Assembly: GCA_963971305.1 (NCBI GenBank)
Contig: OZ020304.1
Location: 20,380,103 to 20,444,102, forward strand
Direction: 5' to 3'
Length of the DNA: 64,000 nucleotides
Source: Arcuatula senhousia
Lineage: Eukaryota > Mollusca > Bivalvia > Mytilida > Mytilidae
In this document: piece after piece, positions 63,752-64,000 of the stretch
How the letters are laid out: each line of letters begins with the position of its first letter
How positions within the stretch are numbered: the first letter of the stretch is position 1
The notes under the pieces: model-generated
What the model saw: the letters and a program-made list of their open reading frames with translations, nothing else
Told to the model about the DNA's origin: nothing
Database searches by the model: none
Translations under genes and position numbers: made by a program

Positions 63752-63975
63752 TAATTAAAAAGTTAGTTAATTTATTGTAGCTTGGAAATCAATGATAAAT
63801 GAAACTGACTATTTAAACGTTTGAACGTTTTTTGAGTACAAAAAAAAAAAAAAAAAATTGCCAAAATTTTTAGTGAGGCAACTGCCTCACTTGCCTCAAT
63901 GGTAGCTACGGCCATGTCTCTATCACATAAAGGGAGGGATAATCTTTGTATAGGTTACAATTAAAAATATTTGAG

Positions 63976-64000
63976 CAGTGGCGGATCCGGGGGGGGGGGG
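63976..64000. mobile_element. Start of a hAT-like element, cut by the window edge
   Basis: CAGTGGCGGATCC followed by a run of at least 12 G. CAG-first GGCGGATCC termini are typical of a widespread hAT group. Only the terminus is in view. Confidence 0.45.

Larger units (their letters stand above)
62088..63916. mobile_element. TIR element with CATGGCCGTAGCTA ends, 5-bp TSD
   Basis: CATGGCCGTAGCTA at the left and TAGCTACGGCCATG at the right are exact inverses, with TCTCT on both sides (62083-62087 and 63917-63921). AGTGAGGCAA follows inside each end. It contains an RT-A 3' fragment (62700-62995) and a small MITE (63526-63751). The frames at 62079-62351 are not recognised. Confidence 0.72.

Overview
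The window is nuclear DNA of an animal, most likely a bivalve mollusc and probably a mussel-like one. It is AT-rich and intron-containing, and most of it is made of tandem arrays, inverted-repeat elements and decayed retroelements. The bivalve assignment is inference from the style of the repeats and the weak match to any one known gene; nothing in the sequence names the species.

Two host genes can be supported, both on the minus strand. (1) An AP-1 clathrin adaptor sigma subunit: coding exons at 4680-4858, 3881-3989 and 2985-3122, plus a candidate first exon that carries only the ATG (8412-8414) beside an ETS-type promoter motif (8472-8480). About 15 C-terminal residues are missing and probably lie left of the window. 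(2) A complete seven-exon gene for a 256-residue secreted cysteine-rich protein (22360-37211): signal peptide, basic Gly/Lys/Ser-rich stretch, two EGF modules, one somatomedin-B module, two EGF modules, then a four-residue tail. All its introns are phase 1 and the exons add to exactly 771 nt with a stop codon.

Layout: 1-8.5 kb, AP1S gene with two MITEs and an antisense RNase H-bearing LINE in intron 1; 8.8-9.6 kb, three-unit tandem repeat; 11.4-12.6 kb, 21-bp satellite built on palindromic AGATATCT; 13.0-16.0 kb, two related terminal-inverted-repeat (TIR) elements with 5-bp target-site duplications (TSDs), one of them splitting a retroelement; 16.9-22.1 kb, nested repeats; 22.3-37.2 kb, the EGF/SMB gene with introns packed with mobile DNA; 37.5-43.9 kb, retroelement fragments and a 175-bp array; 44.3-57.7 kb, a 13.4-kb fold-back-like element; 58.0-60.2 kb, a decayed Tc1-like element holding a ~153-bp array; 62.1-63.9 kb, another 5-bp-TSD inverted-repeat element; a hAT-like terminus at the right edge.

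The strongest candidates for something undescribed are the fold-back-like element at 44289-57656 (exact 6-bp TSD, arms made of inverted arrays of a ~305-bp unit, a short hairpin module kept in every unit and in both termini), the CACGGCCACC family (exact 5-bp TSDs, one insertion site proven by uninterrupted paralogues in this same window), and the EGF-EGF-SMB-EGF-EGF secreted protein gene.
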